The position numbers and the translations under genes are program-made. 63,313 bases of DNA from Bacteroidales bacterium Phil12 (GTDB lineage: Bacteria > Bacteroidota > Bacteroidia > Bacteroidales > P3): contig NWBO01000101.1 in NCBI GenBank assembly GCA_002633275.1, positions 68,340 through 131,652 of the forward strand. Reading direction: 5' to 3'. Below, in pieces: positions 37,758 to 45,740 of the stretch (position 1 is its first letter; each line of letters begins with the position of its first letter). Under the pieces are notes generated by a model, which was given only the letters and a program-made list of their open reading frames with translations, searched no databases and was not told the origin of the DNA.

Positions 37758-37866
37758 TTTCCATTGCTTTTGTGTTTAACACAACTCTACCAATGATAAC
37801 AATTCGAAAAGATTTGACATAAATTTTGTAAATCTCACTATTGATTTTCCAATACCTCAAATCGTC

Positions 37867-37931
37867 AAATTAGTGTTAAACATTAATAAATTAATGTTTA
37901 ACATCCGTAAAATTATATTCAACACTAATTT
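37867..37931. repeat. 21-bp-period intergenic repeat array
   Basis: Three units with 21-bp spacing (ATTAGTGTTAAACATTAATA, ATTAATGTTTAACATCCGTA, AATTATATTCAACACTAATT). The ends are inverted (AAATTAGTGTT and AACACTAATTT). The rest of the 327-nt gap shows nothing else. Confidence 0.85.
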
Positions 37932-38028
37932 CATAAAAATCCTTTTTATTTTTAGCAAATATATTTTTGAGTTTGGTTTTAATGTTAAAAAGATACTAAA
38001 ACCTTGATTTCTGCGTTTTTTTAACGAT

Positions 38029-38661
38029 ATGAATTTTTACAAAACACAGAAAATATTTACGACATTTGCTTTGGCAATGTTTTTTATAATTGGTATCACT
38101 TATAATTCAAACGCACAACAGATTATGGAAACAAGAAAAAGTTTGCGGCAAATGGGATTTCAACGCATATCCGCCACAGAGATAAAAGACAATACATTCA
38201 AAATGTTTGACAAAGATTGGGCATTGGTAACCTCCGGCACAAAAGAAAAGTGGAATACAATGACAATTTCATGGGGAAGTTTCGGAATTTTGTGGAATAA
38301 ACCCATTGTTACCGTATATGTTTCCTCTTCCCGCTATACCAAAGAGTTTTTGGACAAAAATGAATTCTTTACCGTGGAGTTTTTCAATGAAAATTTCCGA
38401 AAAGATTTGGCTTATTTGGGTTCCCACTCGGGAAGAGAAGAAGATAAAGTAAGCAAAACAAACCTAACGCCAATACTTACGGACAATGACAACCCGACAT
38501 TCAAAGAAAGCAAGATAATAATAGAAGCAAAAAAGATTTACTGTCAAGAATTTGACGCAAAATCTTTACCGAAAGATATCTCGGATTGGTACAAAGAACG
38601 AAAAATAGGATTGCATACAATGTATATAGGCGAGATAGAGAATATTTGGATAAAAGAATAA
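38029..38661 (+). CDS. Flavin reductase-like split-barrel protein with a signal peptide
   Basis: 210 residues. Residues 40-205 resemble the FMN-binding flavin reductase domain (DWALVTSGTKEKWNTMTISWGSFGILWNKPIVTVYVSSSRYTKEFLDKN; GSHSGREEDK). What is odd is the N-terminus: a clear Sec signal (FALAMFFIIGITYNSNAQQ), whereas relatives are cytosolic. An internal ATG at codon 33 could give a cytosolic form. An exported redox role is possible but inferred. Confidence 0.75.
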   Translation: MNFYKTQKIFTTFALAMFFIIGITYNSNAQQIMETRKSLRQMGFQRISATEIKDNTFKMFDKDWALVTSGTKEKWNTMTISWGSFGILWNKPIVTVYVSSSRYTKEFLDKNEFFTVEFFNENFRKDLAYLGSHSGREEDKVSKTNLTPILTDNDNPTFKESKIIIEAKKIYCQEFDAKSLPKDISDWYKERKIGLHTMYIGEIENIWIKE

Positions 38662-38742
38662 ATTACTTTGTTTAGAACAATACATATAAAAGTATTGGCT
38701 CTATTGATAATAATAAAAGTTATATAATCACAAACAACAAAA

Positions 38743-39084
38743 ATGAAAAAGTTTTTTTGCGAAATAATTGCTTCGGAAAAGGGATTCTCGGCAGGGTTGA
38801 AGATTGTATTTGATTTTGGTGATAGTCAAGTATATTCCTCTTGTGGAAATTTGAAAGACGACCACAAACTTGTTGATGTATTTGGCAATGACATTAAATT
38901 TGTGAGTATAATTGATGCAGCAAATTTCCTATCGGAAAGAGGTTGGGAATTCGTGCAGGCATACTCCACAACATATAATTCGTTAGGCGTAAATCATTGG
39001 ATTTTTTCTAAACTGGCAAATAACAAAAGTGAGGCGATGAAAGGTCTTATAACAAAAGAAATCTATCAAAGAAACAGATGTTAA
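38743..39084 (+). CDS. Conserved-type hypothetical protein
   Basis: 113 residues, soluble, no signal. The pattern (VFDFGD...LKDDHKLVDVFGNDIKFVSIIDAANFLSERGWEFVQAYSTTYNSLGVNHWIFSK) is like small Bacteroidetes proteins in which a domain for a gene-product copy is repeated, often annotated as hypothetical. It follows the flavin reductase-like gene by about 80 nt. No function is proposed. Confidence 0.65.
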   Translation: MKKFFCEIIASEKGFSAGLKIVFDFGDSQVYSSCGNLKDDHKLVDVFGNDIKFVSIIDAANFLSERGWEFVQAYSTTYNSLGVNHWIFSKLANNKSEAMKGLITKEIYQRNRC

Positions 39085-39149
39085 TAAATTCAATTGACAT
39101 ATAGCGGCAAATCATACCACAAAATTCTTATACAACAGAAGAAAAGATA

Positions 39150-41009
39150 TCAATCCTTACGAACTTTTTTCAGTGTTAAGAGATTCATTGCATTGGAAGA
39201 AAGTCCGTGTATTGTTTTTTGTGTAAAACGCAGCACCTCATCGTAATACAAGACAACGACAGGGCTTTGCTCGATTATTATATCATTCATCTGTTTATAC
39301 AACTCTCTTCTCTTGGTTTCGTTAGTCTCCTTGATACTTTGCTCGTAAAGAAAATCATATTTTTTATTTGAAAAATGAGTGTAATTGGGTCCCATCGGAG
39401 CAAAATTCTTGGAATAGAAAAGAGAAAGATAGTTCTCCGCATCAGGATAATCGGCAATCCACGAACCACGAAACCAAAGAGTTTTTCCATGAGCCATACG
39501 CTCTCTTAGTTCTGCGGGCGGCACTATCTCCAACTTGACATTCATTCCCAACAATCCCAATTGCTGCTGAATATATTTACACAAATCCAAATAAGCACTC
39601 GTTGTCGAAAGAGTGATTGTGGGTTTGGTCTTATAATAACCGGACTTGATTAACAATTCTTTTGCTTTCTGCGGATTGTATTCATAACCCCTGCTCTGCA
39701 AATCCACAGCCAATAACGACGGCGGCACAATACCATTCTCCCCTGCAATGCCTACGTTGTTTCGCAAATACTTTATCATCTTCTTTCTATCGAAACCATA
39801 ATTGATAGCCTGCCGAATAAGTTTATTGTTTAATGGATTAGTTTCGGAATTATCCATATAAAAACCAAAATATTCGGTATTCAAATACGGCTGCGTTAAA
39901 AGATTGATTTTGTCTTTATACTTTGGCTGCAAAGTTCCCTTACGAGTAAGAATTTCGTCTTTGTAATTTGGGTCTATACCCGACAAGAAATCTATATTAC
40001 CCTTGACAAATTCCAAAAACACACTCTGTTTATCAACAATAAACGAAATATTGACAGCGTCCAAATAAGGTAACGGCTTGCCACTATCGTCTTTTTCAAA
40101 GTAGTTTTCGTTTTTAACAAATACAAGTTTCACGCCCTCTTTCCAAAACTTGAAGCGAAAAGCCCCCGTGCCGACAGGATTTTTACGAAAATCCGCTCCA
40201 TAGAACTCCACAGCCTCTTTCGGCACAACGTATGCGTATGGCATAGTCAATAATCCCAAAAAAGGAGCAAAAGCTTCTTTCAACTCTATAACAAAAGTCG
40301 TATCATCTTTCGCAAAAAACGAATATTTTAATTTGCCTTTTGACGAAATTTTATTATTAATTGGAGAGTTTTTATCATTACTTAAAGACTTGGTTCTATC
40401 AGTTGAGGACTTAGTATTATTGTTTAAAGATTTTTTATCACTAACTGAAAAATTAGTGTCAATAATTAGTGAATTAGTGTTAAACACTAACGAATCAGTA
40501 TCAGTGATTATTTTAATATGTTCAAATATCCACGCACCGGGCGATGCTACCTTTTCGTCCAAGATACGGTTGAACGAATAAACAAAGTCATTTGCCGTTA
40601 CCTTACGAGGCTTTGAGAAGCATTTGTCATTATGAAAATAAACGTCATCACGCAAGAAAAAAGTGTAAGTCTTTTTGTCTTCGCTTATCTGCCACGATTT
40701 GGCAATGCAAGGTATGATATTCAAATCATCATCTAACTGTACAAGACCGTTATATAGTTGATTGCAAGCCCATATTAATGCTTGGTCTTTCGCAAATGCA
40801 GGGTCAAGAGTGGAAATACCTGCACTTTCGTTATATTTGAAAATCTTTTTTGCCTTATCGCTTGGAGTTGTGGTCTTATTGCAAGAAAAAAACAAAACGA
40901 TTATAATAACAAACAGGCAATAAGACAAAAGAAAATTGAAGTGCAAAAAATGCGTTCCAACCGCCCTCTTACACTTCGATTTTCTAATATGTGGCAAATG
41001 TTCTTGCAA
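39150..41009 (-). CDS. Peptide ABC transporter substrate-binding lipoprotein (SBP_bac_5) with an in-frame heptad insertion
   Basis: 619 residues with a long basic N-terminus, a hydrophobic segment and a lipobox Cys at about 43 (VLFFSCNK). The fold is DppA/OppA-like (STLDPAFAKDQALIW; DFVYSFNRILDEKVASPGAWIFEHI; PVGTGAFRFKFW; IRQAINYGFDRKKMI). Between residues 168 and 224, where relatives have a short loop, lies a low-complexity run of seven-residue units (DSLVFNT, NSLIIDT, NFSVSDK, KSLNNNT, KSSTDRT, KSLSNDK, NSPINNK). In DNA this is the 21-bp repeat seen between genes. No permease genes are adjacent. Confidence 0.87.
   Translation of the reverse strand: MQEHLPHIRKSKCKRAVGTHFLHFNFLLSYCLFVIIIVLFFSCNKTTTPSDKAKKIFKYNESAGISTLDPAFAKDQALIWACNQLYNGLVQLDDDLNIIPCIAKSWQISEDKKTYTFFLRDDVYFHNDKCFSKPRKVTANDFVYSFNRILDEKVASPGAWIFEHIKIITDTDSLVFNTNSLIIDTNFSVSDKKSLNNNTKSSTDRTKSLSNDKNSPINNKISSKGKLKYSFFAKDDTTFVIELKEAFAPFLGLLTMPYAYVVPKEAVEFYGADFRKNPVGTGAFRFKFWKEGVKLVFVKNENYFEKDDSGKPLPYLDAVNISFIVDKQSVFLEFVKGNIDFLSGIDPNYKDEILTRKGTLQPKYKDKINLLTQPYLNTEYFGFYMDNSETNPLNNKLIRQAINYGFDRKKMIKYLRNNVGIAGENGIVPPSLLAVDLQSRGYEYNPQKAKELLIKSGYYKTKPTITLSTTSAYLDLCKYIQQQLGLLGMNVKLEIVPPAELRERMAHGKTLWFRGSWIADYPDAENYLSLFYSKNFAPMGPNYTHFSNKKYDFLYEQSIKETNETKRRELYKQMNDIIIEQSPVVVLYYDEVLRFTQKTIHGLSSNAMNLLTLKKVRKD
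40338..40514 (-). repeat. 21-bp repeat array inside a coding region
   Basis: Eight units with 21-bp period lie in frame inside the substrate-binding protein gene. The unit TTAGTGTTAAACACTAACGA (about 40475-40494) is identical in core to intergenic arrays. Because 21 is a multiple of three the insertion adds heptapeptides without breaking the frame. Confidence 0.85.
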
Positions 41010-41021
41010 CCTTGTGGATTT

Positions 41022-41945
41022 TTATTTCTTTAACGCATCGAAATTCTTACCGAACACGCCTTCGGTTTTTTCAACCGTCATAAAAGCTTCCGGGTCTATC
41101 GTTTTTATGTAGTGCATAATTTGCACTTTCTCGCTTTTATGCACAACAACCATAAGAATATCCGTATCCTGCTTGCTATACCAACCGGTAGCTTTTAAGA
41201 ATGTTACTCCTCTTTTTATCTTGTTGCCAATCAAATCGGCAATCTCGGTATTTTTCTTTGAGAAAACCAAAATCTTATAAGTCTGCTTTCGTCCGTCAAT
41301 AATATAGTCTATCGAGAAAGTAAATGTTACCAGCATCAAAAAGCCATAAATGATTTCCGTAATATCATTGCCCGGAATTATTATTGAAGAACAAATAACG
41401 ACTGCATCGACAATCATAATAACTGTTCCTAACGATACATTATAATATTTATTCAATATTAACGCAATAACATCGCTTCCTCCCGAATTGCCACCGTTGG
41501 AAAGAACGATACCAATACCTATTCCAGATACAACACCGCCGAGAATAGAACATATTGCAGGATCCAAACCACCTTTGGCTGCATTACCCAATTTAACCAA
41601 CGCCGGAATGTCTTGTATAACCAATATTTGCTGCATTAACAAAAATATCAAAGATGTAACAACGATACCATAGATATTGTTTATTGCGAATTTCTTTCCT
41701 AAGAAATAAAATCCGAAACAAAACAAAACAGCGTTGATAACAAAGTTCGTTATACCCACAGGAATACCCGTAATGATATATACAATTGAAGCCACACCGA
41801 CAACACCGCCACCGACAATGTGATTAGGTATCAAAAATATTGTCCATGCAATAACGTACAGCGTAATACCAATTGCTATGGAAAGATAACTCCACAATGT
41901 TTTCCAAACAGTCATCTTGAATTTTTCTAACTTTAAGTCTGTCAT
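41022..41945 (-). CDS. YitT family membrane protein
   Basis: 307 residues from MTDLKLEKF; the frame continues 8 codons upstream. Five to six membrane segments (IAIGITLYVIAWTIFLIPNHIVGGGVVGVASIVYIITGIPVG) are typical of the YitT/DUF161 family, and the C-terminal DUF2179 domain (YKILVFSKKNTEIADLI...GVTFLKATGWYSKQDTDILMVVV) is present. The conserved GGSDVIALIL segment is intact. The family's transport role is unknown. It ends 12 nt before the peptide-binding lipoprotein gene, so they may be co-transcribed. Confidence 0.88.
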   Translation of the reverse strand: MTDLKLEKFKMTVWKTLWSYLSIAIGITLYVIAWTIFLIPNHIVGGGVVGVASIVYIITGIPVGITNFVINAVLFCFGFYFLGKKFAINNIYGIVVTSLIFLLMQQILVIQDIPALVKLGNAAKGGLDPAICSILGGVVSGIGIGIVLSNGGNSGGSDVIALILNKYYNVSLGTVIMIVDAVVICSSIIIPGNDITEIIYGFLMLVTFTFSIDYIIDGRKQTYKILVFSKKNTEIADLIGNKIKRGVTFLKATGWYSKQDTDILMVVVHKSEKVQIMHYIKTIDPEAFMTVEKTEGVFGKNFDALKK

Positions 41946-42069
41946 CACAATATTGTTTAAGTTTAACAATTTAAGTTTGATTAAATCGAATATGTTCTAT
42001 ATTATTGTTATGTTACTTTTCTGTGTTCTTATATCTTATCAAAAGATTGCCCTACGTAAAAATATGTTT

Positions 42070-44031
42070 TTAATTATGGATAATATCTATTATCTCATTG
42101 ACCGACAAATTCTCTCCAAGTATATTGCCTTGCTTATCCAACAAAACATTTGCAGGAATAGACTTCAAATTATAAAGACGTACCACACTCGAAGACCAAC
42201 GTCTCAAATCGGATAAATTATAAAACTTATTCATTCCGTCAGTCTTGACCGCATTTTCCCAAGCAGTAAAACTATCGTCCAAAGATACAGCAACTACATT
42301 GAATTTGTTTTTACCTTTGTAATTGTTGTATAATCTCACATAATCCAAATTACGATTTCTTGAAATATTATCCCACGACGCCCAAAAGATAACTAATGTG
42401 TATTCATTGTGAGGTAATATGGAATAAAGGTTTATATCATCTTTATTCAAATCCTTTAATGTAAAATCTTTGGCTTTACCACTCTGCTCATCTTTGGCGG
42501 CTTGTTCGCCATCGATTTGAGTTTTCAACAGATGGTATTGATACATCGTCTTTGCCTGACCGTCCAAAGCATTAACGGCTGCCGTTCTGTCTTCCTCAGA
42601 CATATAAGGATACAAATAGTTGCTTATGATAAACGGAGAATAAATACTGTTTGGGTGAATACGGACATAATCACTTAAAGCCTGCATAGGATTTTTGTTT
42701 CTGTTGCAAGAAGCTGCTATATCCACAAAGTCGTTCTGAACTTTGGAACCTTTTATAGAAACATTGGCAAGATTCTTTTTATCGCCGTTTATTGTTATGT
42801 TGTCATTACCCATAAAGAATGACAAGACTCCGTCTTTCATCGGCAATGTTATCATACCCATACAGGTTTTATCTACCGTTCCCGAAAAAACAAATCTACT
42901 GTTCTTTATGCGTGTGGTGTATGATTCTTTTTTGCCATTCTCCAAAAGAATATCCAATTTAACTATTCCCTCATTGATACCCTTTATCGAACCATTTATC
43001 GTGTAACCTTGGTAATCCAAAAACTCACCAAGTTTTTGTCTAATCTGATTTGTAGTCAAATTGCGTGCAACGATAATTCCGTTTTCATCGACCAAGACAT
43101 TGTCGGGTATGGCAGTAATCATATAATCTTTAACAGGAGCGGATTCCCATTTCTTGAAATCACAGACATTATCCCAAGTTATATTGTCTTCCTTGACGGC
43201 TTGCTTCCATTCTTTGGCGTTATCGTCCAACGAAACGGTATAAATTCCAAAGCCTTTATCTTTATACACATCATATATGGCAGCAAGTTTAGGAGTATTG
43301 TCTCTGCATTCGCTGCACCACGATGCCCAAAAATCTATCAACGTATATTTGTTTTTGCGTATTATCTTGCTTAAATCCGCAGTCTTTCCCTCAACGCTTT
43401 TACCAGTTATCTTTACCACCTGTTTGCCAATAGCAGTTTTACTCAACTCCTCTTCTCTTTTACGCAAGTGAAAATAATAATAACACTTCGTTGCCTTACC
43501 TTTTAATACGTTAAGATGCTTGTACAATGCGTCATAATCCCACTGATGTGCCAAATACGAAGACATAATATCGGGAGAAAAAATATCCTCAGGATTATTC
43601 AACGCCCAATTATCCAAACGCGACAAAAACACATCATTGTCTTCTATTCCCTGCGGATTGACAATAGAATACCAACGATTGGTCATTGGAGCATCTTTTA
43701 CCTCGAACTTATTTTTCTTTTCATTTATGGTAAGTTTCATATTCATTGCAGGCTCCAAGTACAATCTGTAAAACTTCATTCCATTGATGTTCAACAACGC
43801 CGGCAAAGGCTCTTCGGTATAACCTCTGAAAACAAACCTGCCTTTTTTATCCATTAAAACAGAGTCTAATCTCTCGTTTCCGTCCGCCAAATACGTCCTA
43901 AGTGTAACATATCCCTCACCTTTTGCTATTTCGCCGTTGATAACATAACCTTTTGAAGTCATCACATATTGCTGACAAAAAGCGACGCAACCTAACAAAA
44001 TCAATATTACAAATGAAGTTATTTTTCTCAT
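42070..44031 (-). CDS. Exported duplicated TlpA-like thioredoxin protein, second domain without catalytic cysteines
   Basis: 653 residues with a signal peptide (VILILLGCVAFC). Two copies of the same module are fused: DUF4369-like N-terminal beta domain then thioredoxin fold, residues about 25-345 and 350-653. The first thioredoxin keeps the active site WCSEC (FWASWCSECRDNTP). The second reads FWASWDNISRNRN at the same place, so both cysteines are gone. Both keep the trailing IP-x-NVLVDENG / IPANVLLDKQG loop with cis-proline. The first half may be a periplasmic disulfide reductase, the second a non-catalytic partner-binding copy. Confidence 0.87.
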   Translation of the reverse strand: MRKITSFVILILLGCVAFCQQYVMTSKGYVINGEIAKGEGYVTLRTYLADGNERLDSVLMDKKGRFVFRGYTEEPLPALLNINGMKFYRLYLEPAMNMKLTINEKKNKFEVKDAPMTNRWYSIVNPQGIEDNDVFLSRLDNWALNNPEDIFSPDIMSSYLAHQWDYDALYKHLNVLKGKATKCYYYFHLRKREEELSKTAIGKQVVKITGKSVEGKTADLSKIIRKNKYTLIDFWASWCSECRDNTPKLAAIYDVYKDKGFGIYTVSLDDNAKEWKQAVKEDNITWDNVCDFKKWESAPVKDYMITAIPDNVLVDENGIIVARNLTTNQIRQKLGEFLDYQGYTINGSIKGINEGIVKLDILLENGKKESYTTRIKNSRFVFSGTVDKTCMGMITLPMKDGVLSFFMGNDNITINGDKKNLANVSIKGSKVQNDFVDIAASCNRNKNPMQALSDYVRIHPNSIYSPFIISNYLYPYMSEEDRTAAVNALDGQAKTMYQYHLLKTQIDGEQAAKDEQSGKAKDFTLKDLNKDDINLYSILPHNEYTLVIFWASWDNISRNRNLDYVRLYNNYKGKNKFNVVAVSLDDSFTAWENAVKTDGMNKFYNLSDLRRWSSSVVRLYNLKSIPANVLLDKQGNILGENLSVNEIIDIIHN

Positions 44032-44094
44032 ATCCGCTTATCTATTTTAATCAATTCGTTTTTATTTACTTTCATCATCAACGGCTTTCGCTGT

Positions 44095-44559
44095 TTATCT
44101 CAACAATTGTCGTTGCATATCTCTTTTAACGTCTTTGTCTTTAATACTTTCTCGTTTGTCGTACGAATGTTTTCCTTTTGCCAACGCTATCTGCAATTTG
44201 GCATAACCTCTTTCATCTATAAACAACATAACAGGCACTATCGTATAACCTTTTTCCTTGCTTTTGGCTTCCAACTTTCTCAACTCTTTGCGTTGCAAAA
44301 GCAATTTCCTGTCTCTTTTAACGTCAAACTTACCATAGGAAGAAAACCTGTACTCGGCAATATGCATCTGATTGACCCACAACTCTCCGTTGATAAACGT
44401 ACACCACGCATCGGACAAATTGGCTTTACCTGCACGGATACTTTTTATCTCGCTACCGCATAAAACAATACCCGCAGTGTATTCCTGCATAAGGAAATAC
44501 AAGAAAGAAGCCTTTTTGTTCTTAATCTCCACAATATTTTTGCTTATATCTTTCTTCAT
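44095..44559 (-). CDS. smpB: SsrA-binding protein SmpB
   Basis: 154 residues, normal length. The family core is clear ([102 protein letters not shown]). SmpB brings tmRNA to stalled ribosomes. The tmRNA gene is not seen in this window. It marks the left border of the phosphosignalling island. Confidence 0.95.
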   Translation of the reverse strand: MKKDISKNIVEIKNKKASFLYFLMQEYTAGIVLCGSEIKSIRAGKANLSDAWCTFINGELWVNQMHIAEYRFSSYGKFDVKRDRKLLLQRKELRKLEAKSKEKGYTIVPVMLFIDERGYAKLQIALAKGKHSYDKRESIKDKDVKRDMQRQLLR

Positions 44560-44736
44560 ACGACGTGCAAAGATACAATTTTTTTCCGATATGATAACGA
44601 TTTTTATTTAACTTTGTCTCTTATCTATTGTACAAAAAACAAAAGCGAGACGCAAGTACTCCTACACCTCGCTGATATTAGCAATGAATCTTATTCTTTA
44701 TGTTTTTCACAAGTAACAATAAGATTAAATTTTCTA

Positions 44737-45183
44737 TTATTTGTCTTTATTACGATTTAACAAATTACTTAGATCTTTTTTTGTAAAATTCACTTCAAAA
44801 TAATGGTTATTAGAACTAACATTGTATATTAACTTTGTATTATTTGCAATAAGTGTAGTTAATAAAGTTACAAGAGATTTTTCTTCCTGCATTGATTCAT
44901 ATATAATATTTTTTAATTCTTGCTTATTCTCCAAATAATAGGAATAGACAGAGGGTCTAAGAACCCAAAACATAGTAAATTCATTTTTTTCAACATTGTG
45001 AATAAAATCTGCCCCTATTATAATAATTTCGTCACTAACTTTTTGAAAAGGTATGTTTTCCGCTATTTCTGTTAATATTTTATCATAGTTCTTTCCCTCT
45101 GTTAAGTTAACTGCCGAAACTCCGCACGAACCCATATTCATCATCATAACAACAATTATGCTTATTAATATTTTTCTTTTCAT
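44737..45183 (-). CDS. Small exported lipoprotein, paralogue of its upstream neighbour
   Basis: 148 residues, started at MKRKILISIIVVMMMNMGSC because it gives a clean lipoprotein signal; earlier in-frame ATGs exist. The mature part aligns with the neighbouring 157-residue protein (GADFIHNVEKNEFTMFWV against GVEFVHNDEKNRLYYFYV; LIANNTKLIYN against LIENNSELVYS). No family is recognised. The last gene of the phosphosignalling island, 19 nt after its paralogue. AT-rich, like the rest of the island. Confidence 0.7.
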   Translation of the reverse strand: MKRKILISIIVVMMMNMGSCGVSAVNLTEGKNYDKILTEIAENIPFQKVSDEIIIIGADFIHNVEKNEFTMFWVLRPSVYSYYLENKQELKNIIYESMQEEKSLVTLLTTLIANNTKLIYNVSSNNHYFEVNFTKKDLSNLLNRNKDK

Positions 45184-45202
45184 AAATTTTCTCCTCATTA
45201 TT

Positions 45203-45676
45203 TTATTTTCCGACAATAATCTCTTTAAGTTCTTTTACACTGAAAACGATTGTAAAACAATTTCTTTTTTCACAATACGAATAAACCAATTCACTATTAT
45301 TCTCAATAAGATTAGATAATATAATTGCCCAACCAATTGACTGATCCTTATTTGGTGTATTCAAGAGATGTTTAATATTATTTAATGTTTCGTTTTTTAG
45401 TATCTGTTTTGATTCTGAATTATTTACACGTTGATACATTGTAGGATCTACGACATAGAAGTAGTACAACCTATTCTTTTCATCATTATGTACAAATTCT
45501 ACACCTACCGATATAGTGTAATCATCAACCATATTACCAAACACCTCATCACTTATTTCATGTGCCATTGCTTCCAAAAACTCATCTTCTTCTTTATCAT
45601 CCATCTCATTAGCGAAAATAGATTGAACGAATAAAAAAGAGAATATAAGCATTAATAAAAATTTTATTTTTTTCAT
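45203..45676 (-). CDS. Small exported protein, paralogue of the next gene
   Basis: 157 residues with a Sec signal (FLLMLIFSFLFVQSIFANE), started at MKKIKF; an earlier ATG at 45709 would overlap a hairpin. The mature protein starts with an acidic stretch (DDKEEDEFLEAM), then the shared domain (SVGVEFVHNDEKN...LIENNSELVYSYCEKRNCFTIVFSVKELKEI). The end of the large kinase upstream has a comparable strand-helix-strand ending (IISIDYSSSFIRMIIKFV...IYVLITFVDKNGKYIASV), so all three may carry one domain; that last link is tentative. Confidence 0.7.
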   Translation of the reverse strand: MKKIKFLLMLIFSFLFVQSIFANEMDDKEEDEFLEAMAHEISDEVFGNMVDDYTISVGVEFVHNDEKNRLYYFYVVDPTMYQRVNNSESKQILKNETLNNIKHLLNTPNKDQSIGWAIILSNLIENNSELVYSYCEKRNCFTIVFSVKELKEIIVGK

Positions 45677-45694
45677 TTTTCTACAAATTTTATT

Positions 45695-45728
45695 CATAAA
45701 GGTTGGCACTATTACTCCAACCTTTATG
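45695..45728 (-). terminator. Hairpin between the YD-repeat kinase and the small exported protein
   Basis: A perfect 12-bp stem (CATAAAGGTTGG and complement, 10-nt loop) lies between the two genes, with no long T-run. It may be a partial terminator or an mRNA processing or stability element that sets the ratio of kinase to small exported protein. Confidence 0.6.
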
Positions 45729-45740
45729 AATGATTAACAA

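Noticed and set aside
44640-44680. Weak hairpin AGCGAG...CTCGCT between smpB and the small lipoprotein gene
   Set aside because: Only a 6-bp stem with a long loop and no T-run; not strong enough to list as a terminator.
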